Shown piece after piece: positions 37,807 to 44,931 of a DNA stretch of 64,000 nt; position 1 is the first letter of the stretch; the number at the start of each line of letters is the position of its first letter. Location of the stretch: positions 28,767 to 92,766 of the IMG/VR virus record IMGVR_UViG_3300034101_003424. One strand, 5' to 3'. This DNA is from a virus. A program made the translations under genes and the position numbers. The notes below the pieces were generated by a model that made no database searches, was not told the DNA's origin, and saw only the letters and a program-made list of their open reading frames with translations.

Positions 37807-38208
37807 TTATAATGCTAATTCAAATCTTTCTAACATCTTTTCTATGGTTTCCTGCGGACAATCATGAACATTTTTACTACCATGTCTATTTTCCACAACA
37901 ATAGAGAATACTTGATAGCCATGAGTTTTAGCTAAGTCAAAATAAGGTTTCATTTCCCATTCTTGCGTAAATGTATTAGATACCACAATCCTGTCTACAT
38001 TAACTTGCTCTCCATCTGAACTCATCCAAGCTGACGTTTGAGACTGGCAATAATTGTGTGCTAATTTGAGTTTAGAACTATCAAATTTATATTCACCATC
38101 TTGCATAAAATACTGATCCGCTTCAATGTGAACACCGCCCAATAATTTTGCTAGAGTGGACTTACCGGACCCTGGAAGGCCTCTTAGTAATAAAAGTGTT
38201 TTACTCAT
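37807..38208 (-). CDS. P-loop kinase, polynucleotide-kinase-like, 133 aa
   Basis: Walker A is G10-LPGSGKST with K16. HIEADQYF supplies the acidic pair typical of 5' polynucleotide kinase domains. IVVSNTFTQEWEMKPYFDLA matches the lid region of the AAA_33 family. It should phosphorylate a 5'-OH of nucleic acid or a small substrate. No phosphatase domain is fused; a separate metallophosphoesterase lies upstream. Confidence 0.8.
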   Translation of the reverse strand: MSKTLLLLRGLPGSGKSTLAKLLGGVHIEADQYFMQDGEYKFDSSKLKLAHNYCQSQTSAWMSSDGEQVNVDRIVVSNTFTQEWEMKPYFDLAKTHGYQVFSIVVENRHGSKNVHDCPQETIEKMLERFELAL

Positions 38209-38209
38209 G

Positions 38210-38416
38210 TTAATTGTATTTAAAAGGGTTTTTCAAATCAACTTCCCTCCAAAACCCTACTACACCAAAACAAACAATCCCACTAATAAAAACAATAACA
38301 AGAAGTAAATAAGATAAAGGATTATATGGGTTTAATCTATGTCTTTCGTATCCATACTCACCTACTACTTTCTCCGTTACCCATAAAGATAATAATAATT
38401 TTCTGAGGTTTTTCAT
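38210..38416 (-). CDS. Small membrane protein, 68 aa
   Basis: Start at the ATG at 38416 (MKNLRKLLLSLWVTEK), because further upstream codons run into a tRNA-like RNA. One membrane segment (YLLLVIVFISGIVCFGVVGFW) near the C-terminus. Confidence 0.68.
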   Translation of the reverse strand: MKNLRKLLLSLWVTEKVVGEYGYERHRLNPYNPLSYLLLVIVFISGIVCFGVVGFWREVDLKNPFKYN

Positions 38417-38470
38417 TTTTAAATTTTTTAGTAAATAACATCTTCTTGACATCAAGAAGCTAATAAAAGT

Positions 38471-38562
38471 AGTCAGGACAGGATTCGAACCTGTATGAGA
38501 GATAACCATTCCTTTATTCCCTCTATCTGTTAATTAGCGTCTACCAATTCCGCCACCTGACT
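38471..38562 (-). tRNA. tRNA-like RNA 1, Leu-like body, anticodon unclear
   Basis: 92 nt. Acceptor AGTCAGG/CCTGACT, D-arm GGCGGAATTGGTAGACGC and T-arm ACAGG-TTCGAAT-CCTGT are all canonical. The part between D-arm and T-arm is 42 nt, about 10 longer than in a class II tRNA, and a standard 7-nt anticodon loop does not form. One folding gives a 5-bp stem (AATTA/TGGTT) with a 22-nt loop. It may be an intron-bearing or degenerate tRNA. Confidence 0.6.
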
Positions 38563-38636
38563 GTCTTTAGATTTTTAAAACCCACCTTTTACAAGGCAAG
38601 GAAACTCCATCTTATGTTTTTTGCGTGGCTAGGAAA

Positions 38637-38721
38637 GGATTCGAACCAATACGAATGAAGCGTAACCTATTTATCATTCTACCTTTATAACGATAGCGTC
38701 TACCAATTTCGCCACCTAGCT
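38637..38721 (-). tRNA. tRNA-like RNA 2, anticodon unclear
   Basis: Acceptor GCTAGG/CCTAGC and D-arm GCGAAATTGGTAGACGC are good. The T-loop TTCGAAT is present but its stem is weak. The anticodon arm can form ATCGTT/AATGAT around a 10-nt loop containing TAA and AAG. The weak T-stem suggests decay or an atypical RNA. Confidence 0.55.
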
Positions 38722-38728
38722 ATGTTTT

Positions 38729-39115
38729 TTAAGATATTAATTTATGTATCGTTAATGTGTCTCTGCTTTCTTCTTTGCTAATTCCTATTAAATAGCTCTT
38801 AACATTGTTAACAATTGGTTTGTTATAAAATGTTTCAATGTAACGTAATGTTACTTTCTTTTTTTCGGATTGTTTTTGCGTTAAATCGATTTTAGCATTT
38901 TTGACATCACTAATTGCTAATAGTATTTGATTTTTATAACCTGAATTACCATCAATTAAATTTATAACTCGATTTGTTATAATACCATCAACAACTATTC
39001 TGATTTGATGTGATTTTTTACCTTTATGATATGTGATTTTATAATCGTCATAACCAATATGGTTGAAGCCGGTTTCAGTAGCTTCATATTTTGCAATTTT
39101 AAAAATATTTTCCAT
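38729..39115 (-). CDS. Hypothetical protein, 128 aa
   Basis: Not recognised. Start set at the ATG at 39115 (MENIFKIAKYEATETG), just downstream of a host-type promoter. A basic alpha-beta protein with KKGKSHQIRIVVDG-type strands. It lies between two tRNA-like RNAs. Confidence 0.7.
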   Translation of the reverse strand: MENIFKIAKYEATETGFNHIGYDDYKITYHKGKKSHQIRIVVDGIITNRVINLIDGNSGYKNQILLAISDVKNAKIDLTQKQSEKKKVTLRYIETFYNKPIVNNVKSYLIGISKEESRDTLTIHKLIS

Positions 39116-39138
39116 ACTTTTGTTGTTTTTGTTGTTAA

Positions 39139-39172
39139 CTATATTACAAATATAGAACAAAGTTTTTAGAAT
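39139..39172 (-). promoter_or_regulatory. Host-type promoter
   Basis: TTTG, 20 bases, TATATTTG on the minus strand upstream of the gene starting at 39115. Confidence 0.6.
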
Positions 39173-39193
39173 TCCAAATACATTTTTTGTTAG

Positions 39194-39354
39194 TAGCAAG
39201 GACAGGATTCGAACCTGTAAATCTTTTCTCGGATTGAAATCATCGCAATGAATTAATGCGTCTACCAAGTTTAAACATTGACCCCGTAGTGGATTCTAAC
39301 CACATTATTTTCACTACTGGAACGGGGTTGTTTAAACATTCCGCCACCTTGCTA
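39194..39354 (-). tRNA. tRNA-like RNA 3 with insertion in the D-loop
   Basis: 161 nt. Acceptor TAGCAAGG/CCTTGCTA (8 bp) and T-arm ACAGG-TTCGAAT-CCTGT are intact. The D-arm reads GGCGGAAT, then a 70-base insert, then TTGGTAGACGC; removing the insert restores the D-arm of RNA 1. The 39-nt region after the D-arm can form a loop ATTGCGA with U33 and a TGC triplet, but the stem is imperfect. Confidence 0.6.
39269..39340 (-). repeat. D-loop insert bounded by GTTTAAACATT repeats
   Basis: Direct 11-bp copies of GTTTAAACATT at 39269-39279 and 39330-39340 (plus strand). Between them is a structured core: ACCCCGT pairs with ACGGGGT, and GTGG-TTAGAAT-CCAC resembles a T-arm. An alternative 11-bp stem uses GTAGTG/CACTAC. 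Confidence 0.6.
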
Positions 39355-39358
39355 AAAT

Positions 39359-39501
39359 GAGTGTTTTTGTAATATCCCTAGAACACACAAACTATGCTGA
39401 CCTACGATTCAGAGAGCGTCCACGCCAATATTCGACTTGTAATCGAACACTTGTAATCTCTATCTTCGATCCATACCCAGGCCTAGGCAGAGGGCTTTTT
39501 G
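39359..39501. other. Structured non-coding spacer between tRNA-like RNAs
   Basis: No gene is credible. On the plus strand TTCGA-CTTGTAA-TCGAA has the exact anticodon loop of tRNA-Thr(UGU), and a GACCTACGATTCAGAGAGCG stretch looks like an acceptor plus D-arm, but no matching 3' half is seen. ACTTGTAATC occurs twice. It may be a decayed tRNA on the opposite strand. Confidence 0.35.
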
Positions 39502-39657
39502 TAGTCAGGACAGGATTCGAACCTGCAATACTGCCGCACTTCTGCGCTGATACCTTTTTTATTTAACGTAAGGGTTGGCAAACCTCATTACAGTTTTTTA
39601 GTGTCTCCCATCAGGAATCGGCTTGATCAGTGCCGCCCTTGTTCCACCACCTGACTA
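39502..39657 (-). tRNA. tRNA-like RNA 4 with long insertions
   Basis: 156 nt. Acceptor TAGTCAGG/CCTGACTA and T-arm GCAGG-TTCGAAT-CCTGT are intact. The D-arm is split: GTGGAAC, about 30 inserted bases with a CGGC/GCCG hairpin, then TGGGAGACAC. A variable-arm-like hairpin CGCA-GAAG-TGCG precedes the T-arm. The anticodon region is also enlarged, and no standard anticodon is identified. Confidence 0.55.
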
Positions 39658-39664
39658 ATTACAA

Positions 39665-39696
39665 TGCAAATATAAGTATCTTTCTTAAAAAACCAA
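39665..39696 (-). promoter_or_regulatory. Host-type promoter of the tRNA-like RNA 4-3 unit
   Basis: TTG, 19 bases, TATATTTGC on the minus strand. The predicted transcription start falls within a few bases of the 5' end of tRNA-like RNA 4. Confidence 0.6.
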
Positions 39697-39713
39697 CACT
39701 TATTTTGTTAATA

Positions 39714-40328
39714 CTATGTTAATTTATTTCTTAGCACTTGAATAACATCCCACGCATCCAATAAAGCATTATGAGAAACATTTCCATCAATATTAGCTCT
39801 CTTCTTACATACATCCAAAGAAGGCAGAGTATCATCATTATTCACATCAAAATATAAAATTGCGGGGTCTAATATCCTTTTACGAATATCAATAAATCCT
39901 AACCATCCAGGAACATTATTTAAGAATAACATGTCAAATGCAGCAAAATTCTTTCCAGCTACATTTATCTTATATCTCTGAAATCTAGAATCAGCTTTAA
40001 TTCCATTAGAATCTAGAAAAGATATAAAAGATGAAGTTAATGTAAAAGTTTCAACAAAGATAGGATTATAATTACCTACTTCATTATTTAACGCATCATT
40101 TCTGTCATTTTCTATATAATCTGAAATATCCTTAATAACATCCATATTCATCAATAATGCTTTAGGAGATCCTTTAATGTTTCTATGAATAACAGTAGCA
40201 TAGAACTTAGGACAATCTTCAAATGATAAAGATTTACTTGTATCTTCAATGATTGCTCCAAATGATAGGATTTGATTTTTCTTAGGATTCAAACCACTTG
40301 TTTCAATATCAATACTAACATACAACAT
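39714..40328 (-). CDS. DEDDh 3'-5' exonuclease, 204 aa
   Basis: SIDIETSGLNPKKNQILSFGA (D and E of motif I), NFAAFDMLFLNN (motif II Asp) and HNALLDAWD (motif III His and Asp) show the DnaQ/RNase T fold. It degrades or trims DNA or RNA 3' ends. Its gene ends just upstream of the promoter for tRNA-like RNA 4, so a 3'-trimming role is possible. Start at the ATG at 40328. Confidence 0.85.
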   Translation of the reverse strand: MLYVSIDIETSGLNPKKNQILSFGAIIEDTSKSLSFEDCPKFYATVIHRNIKGSPKALLMNMDVIKDISDYIENDRNDALNNEVGNYNPIFVETFTLTSSFISFLDSNGIKADSRFQRYKINVAGKNFAAFDMLFLNNVPGWLGFIDIRKRILDPAILYFDVNNDDTLPSLDVCKKRANIDGNVSHNALLDAWDVIQVLRNKLT

Positions 40329-40338
40329 GATATAAGAT

Positions 40339-40599
40339 TTAAAGTGTACAAATGTGAGGGGCAATACTCGTGGGGGCTAACAATACATTATTATATTTAC
40401 ATGCTTGCCCAAATCCATTACCTCTAAAATCAATAAAAACATATCTCTCATTAAATGAAGTGATGGTACCATATTCATAAGGAACATTAATATTATTCCA
40501 TACTTCTTTATACATGACTTTTCTTCCAACGAGACTATCATCCATAGAATCCGGAAATACTCTTTTAGGCGTTAGCCCCTGATAATCAAAACTGTTCAT
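40339..40599 (-). CDS. Hypothetical protein, 86 aa
   Basis: Not recognised. Small beta-rich protein (GTITSFNERYVFIDFRG, like an SH3-type barrel). It overlaps the upstream membrane protein by 4 bases. Confidence 0.7.
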   Translation of the reverse strand: MNSFDYQGLTPKRVFPDSMDDSLVGRKVMYKEVWNNINVPYEYGTITSFNERYVFIDFRGNGFGQACKYNNVLLAPTSIAPHICTL

Positions 40600-40790
40600 A
40601 ATCTTTCTTTTGCTTTTCTTATAAGTACTAGTAATAAAACTGCGAATACTAAGATTACTGCACTAAGCCACATGGGAGATAGTACCCACCACCAAGACCA
40701 ATCTATAAAATTAGTAAGTTTTAGGGCAATGAAAAGGATAGTTAGTAACCCCATAAAACTAACACCCGAACTAGATGATTCTTTAGACAT
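40596..40790 (-). CDS. Small membrane protein, 64 aa
   Basis: Two membrane segments (FMGLLTILFIALKLTNFI and AVILVFAVLLLVLI) with a basic end. A TATATTTG promoter box lies at about 40818. Could be a holin-like protein by size, but it is distant from the endolysin. Confidence 0.68.
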   Translation of the reverse strand: MSKESSSSGVSFMGLLTILFIALKLTNFIDWSWWWVLSPMWLSAVILVFAVLLLVLIRKAKERL

Positions 40791-40839
40791 GATTGATATT
40801 TTAAGAGTGAAATAATTATGCGCAAATATACGAATAAAA

Positions 40840-40936
40840 ATGATAAAAACAAATTACTCTACAACTTTTTTAAATAATTCCACCTTTATCAATCGTAGAG
40901 AAGAATATTAAATCATTGTCCGGAGATAGTATACAT
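40840..40936 (-). pseudogene. Possible gene remnant
   Basis: One frame reads LDGKCILSPDNDLIFFSTID and then stops; it looks protein-like but has no start codon. May be a decayed C-terminus. Confidence 0.25.
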
Positions 40937-41083
40937 TTACCATCTAATATAGATTGTTACAAGACCTAGAGCAATCGCAAATACCATTTTTTTATTGGGA
41001 TGGTATTCTGTTTGCTGACAACTAATTCCCAAATCAAACCACCAACTCCCTCCTATATTATTCCAAACAATTTCTACTTTCAT
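40937..41083 (-). CDS. Small conserved phage protein, 48 aa
   Basis: MKVEIVWNNIGGSWWFDLG at the start and VFAIALGLVTIYIRW at the end, a compact protein I recall from other phages without known function. The downstream gene order and the ATG at 41083 support it. Confidence 0.7.
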   Translation of the reverse strand: MKVEIVWNNIGGSWWFDLGISCQQTEYHPNKKMVFAIALGLVTIYIRW

Positions 41084-41084
41084 T

Positions 41085-41357
41085 TTATTTAATATTTTCA
41101 AATGGATAAGCACTTAAAATAGTTTCTATATCAATACCACCATTAGTACCTTCTTGTAATGATTCATAATATTCTTTATCCATGTCTACATTTTCAGAGG
41201 CTTCTTTCAAAGCTGCTTCAACATGAAGTTTAGCAAATTCCTTAGCAAATTCACAGATAACTCCTTTATAGAAATAAAATATATCATCATCATCAATAAA
41301 ATCTCTTAATCCATCAATATTATTAGTCAATAAGTCTTCTGCTGTTGGTATATTCAT
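41085..41357 (-). CDS. Acidic hypothetical protein, 90 aa
   Basis: Start at the ATG at 41357 (MNIPTAEDLLTNN); upstream codons run into a tRNA-like RNA. Helical and acidic. Ends one base before the following small gene. Confidence 0.7.
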   Translation of the reverse strand: MNIPTAEDLLTNNIDGLRDFIDDDDIFYFYKGVICEFAKEFAKLHVEAALKEASENVDMDKEYYESLQEGTNGGIDIETILSAYPFENIK

Positions 41358-41381
41358 TTTATTTATTTTAATGGTGAAAAA

Positions 41382-41463
41382 ATAGTCAGGGCCGGACTCG
41401 AACCGGATAAGCAACCATTTTACTGGACTTGGAAACCATTCCTCATTATGCCCACCTGACTAT
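41382..41463 (-). tRNA. tRNA-like RNA 5, anticodon unclear
   Basis: 82 nt. Acceptor ATAGTCAGG/CCTGACTAT (9 bp) and T-arm CCGG-TTCGAGT-CCGG. Unlike the others its D-arm is not Leu-like. A TTTCCAA stretch matches the tRNA-Gly(UCC) anticodon loop but its stem does not close. It contains two AATGGTT copies. Confidence 0.5.
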
Positions 41464-41476
41464 TTTTTACTGAGTT

Positions 41477-41866
41477 TTAATCAGCTACGTTCTTTTTTGC
41501 ATTTGCTAAGGGATCAAATCTTGTCTGGATACCTACAAAGTATTTACCCGCAGGAACTACGGTGTGCCTATGATCTTTCTTTAATGTTATCATAGCTTTA
41601 TCTAATGTAACTCCCAAACCTTTTAGCTCCGACTGTAAAGAGTGATTTAATATGCACTCTTCATGAGCATCGATAACAAGTCCTCCATCTTCAAATTCGT
41701 AAATGTCGTAGTTACCAAATAAAGCATGAAAACTACCAGACCTTTCAGATGCAGCTATAAATCTTTTCTCTATCTTTTTAATACCCTTAGGTAAATCCGA
41801 CAGTGTGAAGAATTGAACATCGCCTTGATGAAAGCCTTCGTTCTTAAATTTTAATTTGCTTTTCAT
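41477..41866 (-). CDS. Hypothetical protein, 129 aa
   Basis: Not recognised. A beta-rich soluble protein (GDVQFFTLSDLPKGIKK, KKDHRHTVVPAGKYFVG). Confidence 0.72.
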   Translation of the reverse strand: MKSKLKFKNEGFHQGDVQFFTLSDLPKGIKKIEKRFIAASERSGSFHALFGNYDIYEFEDGGLVIDAHEECILNHSLQSELKGLGVTLDKAMITLKKDHRHTVVPAGKYFVGIQTRFDPLANAKKNVAD

Positions 41867-41885
41867 AATAATAATAGTTTTAAAT

Positions 41886-42842
41886 TTAGTTTGCAGATTG
41901 CCAAGTATAATCTATGTCACCTGGTACATTATCAGGTCTATGCCATTTAGCACATTTTACAGCATCTTTAAATGTAGGACAAGTGTCAATTAAATATACT
42001 GATTTTGTGCTAGGACAAGTAAACTCAATCCATGCGTAAGGTTGATCCAACTCACCTTTGCTATTTTGTAAGAATGAGTATGTTTTATTTGTTTTATACA
42101 ATCTTATTATTTCCTCATACCCGTTCTTATGTACCACGGTTTGCTCATCTACAATAGATGCATCTAACATTTCCAGGACACCCTCATTTCCGTAATTTTC
42201 TTTAATTATGGTAATGATAGCAGCTTTAATATCTTCGTTATCTTGATTATGAAAAGCAATCTTAGCATTAATTAACGAGCTGCATTCTTCGAATAACTCT
42301 TTTTCCAAGAATCTACCATTAACATAGTGCTGCCCATATCCATCAGCAAATTCAATGGCAAATCCTGTAGTACAATGTAAGTCATTATTTTCGTTCCTAG
42401 ATATTTTTTTAGGATACTTAGACACGAGGCAAACTTTGTCCATTTGTATTTGAAGATAGGAGTTTTCAACACATTCTAGGACTAAGTTAAAATCATCTTT
42501 GTATTCATCAAGAATATCAAAATTATCCATAAAGAAACTGTAGAAAGATAGCCATGAAATATCATCAACATTGATATAGGATGAGAACGGCTCATATACT
42601 AGGTTATCTTTATTCCCCATCAATTCATTCACTTTAACTTGACATTGCATAGGACTGTCTAGCAAAAGTACTTCCGGCTCTTCCAATCCGCAAAACTTGT
42701 ATAGCCTTTTCATTGAAATCTCGGTTCTGTCTTTATCATGGTTATTATAAAACTCATAATTAAAAACTTTACTCAACCACTTTTCTCTGTGGGAATCCAA
42801 CTTTGCCTCTTGCTCTGGGGTCAAACTTTCTATTTTCTTCAT
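41886..42842 (-). CDS. DUF6745-like protein, 318 aa
   Basis: LDSPMQ (61-66), SWLSFYSFF (97-105), LVSKYPKKI (139-147) and AIEFADGYGQHYVNGRFL (162-179) fit the DUF6745 framework as I remember it. In cellular relatives I recall a run of QVRDQVWDQV-type repeats between the first two blocks; here that spot holds only about 30 plain residues, while 21 small genes coding for such repeats lie just upstream. Function unknown. It has its own promoter. Confidence 0.7.
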   Translation of the reverse strand: MKKIESLTPEQEAKLDSHREKWLSKVFNYEFYNNHDKDRTEISMKRLYKFCGLEEPEVLLLDSPMQCQVKVNELMGNKDNLVYEPFSSYINVDDISWLSFYSFFMDNFDILDEYKDDFNLVLECVENSYLQIQMDKVCLVSKYPKKISRNENNDLHCTTGFAIEFADGYGQHYVNGRFLEKELFEECSSLINAKIAFHNQDNEDIKAAIITIIKENYGNEGVLEMLDASIVDEQTVVHKNGYEEIIRLYKTNKTYSFLQNSKGELDQPYAWIEFTCPSTKSVYLIDTCPTFKDAVKCAKWHRPDNVPGDIDYTWQSAN

Positions 42843-42879
42843 TATACAACAATTTTAAAAGGTAATAAACTAATTATGA

Positions 42880-42895
42880 TGCAAATATAATAACA
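42880..42895 (-). promoter_or_regulatory. Host-type promoter -7 box
   Basis: TATATTTGC on the minus strand, 40 bases before the ATG at 42842, separating this gene from the array upstream. Confidence 0.5.
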
Positions 42896-42944
42896 TTCTT
42901 GGACTTTTCCTAATTTTATATGTCAAGTACATGTTAATATCTTG

Positions 42945-43202
42945 TTAATGTTTAGTATTTTGCGGGGAATACATATTTAATAATCTAAAATTGATTTTTT
43001 TTACTTGACCCATTACTGGACGCCATACTTTAAATCTTATTTGATCCGTTATTTGTCTACTCACTAGATTTTCAACTTTTTTTATTACTTGACTTGATAT
43101 TTCATCTTTTTCATGATTCTCTTTTTCATAATCCCACAGTCCATATACAGTATGATTCCATATCTTGTCCTGTACTAAATTACTTATATTCTCCATAATC
43201 AC
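42945..43202 (-). CDS. Array protein 21 (last, 85 aa)
   Basis: Last and longest member. Middle has ISSQVIKKVENLVSRQITDQIRF. The C-terminus is replaced by a unique tail (NMYSPQNTKH) carrying a GCGGGG hexamer in its DNA. Overlaps unit 20 by 4 bases. Confidence 0.72.
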   Translation of the reverse strand: MIMENISNLVQDKIWNHTVYGLWDYEKENHEKDEISSQVIKKVENLVSRQITDQIRFKVWRPVMGQVKKINFRLLNMYSPQNTKH

Positions 43203-43405
43203 ATGTTTAAATTTACTTTATTATCCAATGCAATCCATGCTTGAACTCTTACTCCATTAAATATTTGCCCTCCCAATAAATCTTCAACATTATTACCTAC
43301 TTTATCAGTTATTTTCTGCTCTACTTGATTAGATAGATGATTCCATAACATAACCCTCATCTTATAATTTACATGATTTGATACTTTACTTCTTATATTC
43401 TTCAT
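43199..43405 (-). CDS. Array protein 20, 68 aa
   Basis: Begins MKNIRSKVSNHVNYKM and carries NQVEQKITDKVGNNVEDL. The end is KVNLNM, not the usual KQNxKL. 4-base overlaps on both sides. Confidence 0.75.
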   Translation of the reverse strand: MKNIRSKVSNHVNYKMRVMLWNHLSNQVEQKITDKVGNNVEDLLGGQIFNGVRVQAWIALDNKVNLNM

Positions 43406-43632
43406 AACCTAATATTTTGTTTTACTTGTTTCATTATATTTAGTTTTACTTGACTAGGAGAAACTACAGTATCCTCTACTTTAATTCTGGCTTCGCCCTT
43501 TATCATACTCTCTTTGTTAGCATATAATTGATGCCACATCTGAAAAGATATATCACTACGTACTTGCCTATATTTTTTTCCCTTTGATTTACCTCGCAAC
43601 ATATTTGATAACATACTCACTATATTTTTCAT
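43402..43632 (-). CDS. Array protein 19, 76 aa
   Basis: MKNIVSMLSNMLRGKSKGKK start, strongly basic first third, ends IMKQVKQNIRL. 4-base overlaps on both sides. Confidence 0.75.
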   Translation of the reverse strand: MKNIVSMLSNMLRGKSKGKKYRQVRSDISFQMWHQLYANKESMIKGEARIKVEDTVVSPSQVKLNIMKQVKQNIRL

Positions 43633-43799
43633 AATCTAATATTTTGTTTCATGATTATTGTCTGCATACGTAATCGCTGATCAAGAGGGATATATACTTG
43701 TTTATTTGTTCCGAAATTCGTATGTAAGGATATACGCTTAGTCCATACCAAATAATTAGTAGATATACATTCCCTCATTTTATCTTTAATATTTTTCAT
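43629..43799 (-). CDS. Array protein 18, 56 aa
   Basis: MKNIKDKMRECIS start and IIMKQNIRL end, but the middle (TNYLVWTKRISLHTNFG) has largely lost the tetrad repeat. Both flanking overlaps are 4 bases. Confidence 0.7.
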   Translation of the reverse strand: MKNIKDKMRECISTNYLVWTKRISLHTNFGTNKQVYIPLDQRLRMQTIIMKQNIRL

Positions 43800-43981
43800 A
43801 ACCTAATATTTTGTTTTACTCTATTTTCTGTTTGGGTAAATATTGGATCATTCACTTTATTATCTGCTATAATCCAAACTTTATTACTCACATGCCAATT
43901 AAATCCTTTTCTAAATTTTAACATTGTCTGGACTAATTTATCATTCATCTGGCCCGCCATAACATTTTTAAGATTATTCAT
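43796..43981 (-). CDS. Array protein 17, 61 aa
   Basis: MNNLKNVMAGQMNDK start, HVSNKVWIIADNKV in the middle, ENRVKQNIRL end. It overlaps unit 16 by 8 bases because unit 16 ends in a shifted frame. Confidence 0.73.
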   Translation of the reverse strand: MNNLKNVMAGQMNDKLVQTMLKFRKGFNWHVSNKVWIIADNKVNDPIFTQTENRVKQNIRL

Positions 43982-44174
43982 GATTATTTTTTTTTAAACG
44001 AATAAGTATTTGCTTGTTTACTTGAGAACCTGCTTGATTCCATAATTTTCTCATTCTCACTGTGCCACTCACATTTTCTTCAACTTTGTCCCGGACGCGA
44101 ACTCTTATTAGTCCCCATAAGCCATCAACTTTATCACTTATGCGTTTCCATACTTCATTTTCAACATTCTTCAT
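43974..44174 (-). CDS. Array protein 16, 66 aa
   Basis: MKNVENEVWKRISDKVDGLW start. Start set at 44174, where ATG overlaps the previous stop. The tail LKKNNHE comes from a run of eight or more A that appears to have shifted the frame relative to KQNxKL. Confidence 0.73.
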   Translation of the reverse strand: MKNVENEVWKRISDKVDGLWGLIRVRVRDKVEENVSGTVRMRKLWNQAGSQVNKQILIRLKKNNHE

Positions 44175-44389
44175 ATTTCTAAAATTTGTCTTATGCGTTC
44201 CCATTCTTGATCTAGTACTTTAGCTTCTAATTCATCTCCTACTCCATTTCCAATTCGATCCCATATTTGCTTATCTCCCTTGTTCCATATTTTTTTTCTT
44301 AATTTAGTTACTACTTGTTCACTTAGTTGATTAATCAAAAGCGTCCTTACTTGATACATCTTTTCGTTGATTTGATTTTTAGTTTTCAT
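44171..44389 (-). CDS. Array protein 15, 72 aa
   Basis: MKTKNQINEKMYQV start, SEQVVTKLRKKIWNKGDKQI middle, and end RIRQILEI. Starts 4 bases after unit 14, which stops early. Confidence 0.73.
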   Translation of the reverse strand: MKTKNQINEKMYQVRTLLINQLSEQVVTKLRKKIWNKGDKQIWDRIGNGVGDELEAKVLDQEWERIRQILEI

Positions 44390-44393
44390 AACT

Positions 44394-44585
44394 TCATGTT
44401 TTGTTTACTTGTTCATACAACCTATCCCGAACTTGTCTATATGCCCAACTACTTGTTCTGGAATTTGTTTTAGTCCTCACATCACTCCTCACTTTTCTGA
44501 AAACTAGATTTACCAATACAGCACCTGATGGATTCGATAGCCTATCTCTTATTCCACTCGCTATACTATTATTCACATTGTTCAT
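44394..44585 (-). CDS. Array protein 14, 63 aa, frameshifted tail
   Basis: MNNVNNSIASGIRDRLSN start at 44585, overlapping the previous stop. The end EQVNKT arises from a one-base loss in the A-rich tail; restoring it would give the usual KQNMKL and the ATGA overlap. Confidence 0.72.
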   Translation of the reverse strand: MNNVNNSIASGIRDRLSNPSGAVLVNLVFRKVRSDVRTKTNSRTSSWAYRQVRDRLYEQVNKT

Positions 44586-44758
44586 AATTTGATATTTTGT
44601 TTTACCGGCTGCCATACTATATAACGTGCTCTATTTTTTACTTGATTCCGGACTTCATTATGAACTTGCCTAGATGTTAATAGCCATAATTCATTAAGCA
44701 GTTGAGTACCTCCCTGCTGCCATATTTTAGCTTTAATTTTATCCTTTACATTCTTCAT
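44582..44758 (-). CDS. Array protein 13, 58 aa
   Basis: MKNVKDKIKAKIWQQGG start, HNEVRNQVKNRARYIVWQ middle, PVKQNIKL end. Both overlaps are 4 bases. Confidence 0.72.
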   Translation of the reverse strand: MKNVKDKIKAKIWQQGGTQLLNELWLLTSRQVHNEVRNQVKNRARYIVWQPVKQNIKL

Positions 44759-44931
44759 AACTTTATATTTCGTATTACTTGACTAACTAATCCCTCCTTA
44801 ATTTCAATATGCATAAAAACACTTATTTGATTCCACACTTTAAATCTTACTGGGCTACTAACTTTATTACTCATTGGAGACATTAATTGATTTCTTATTT
44901 GTTCACTTACTTCATTTTCAACATTCTTCAT
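44755..44931 (-). CDS. Array protein 12, 58 aa
   Basis: MKNVENEVSEQIRNQLM start, FKVWNQISVFMHIEIKEG middle, VIRNIKL end. Start set at 44931 to give the standard 4-base overlap. Confidence 0.74.
   Translation of the reverse strand: MKNVENEVSEQIRNQLMSPMSNKVSSPVRFKVWNQISVFMHIEIKEGLVSQVIRNIKL

Noticed and set aside
39357-39566. Plus-strand open frame of 69 codons
   Set aside because: It reads through tRNA-like RNA 4 and the spacer; its VVRTGFEPAILP segment is just a translated T-arm.
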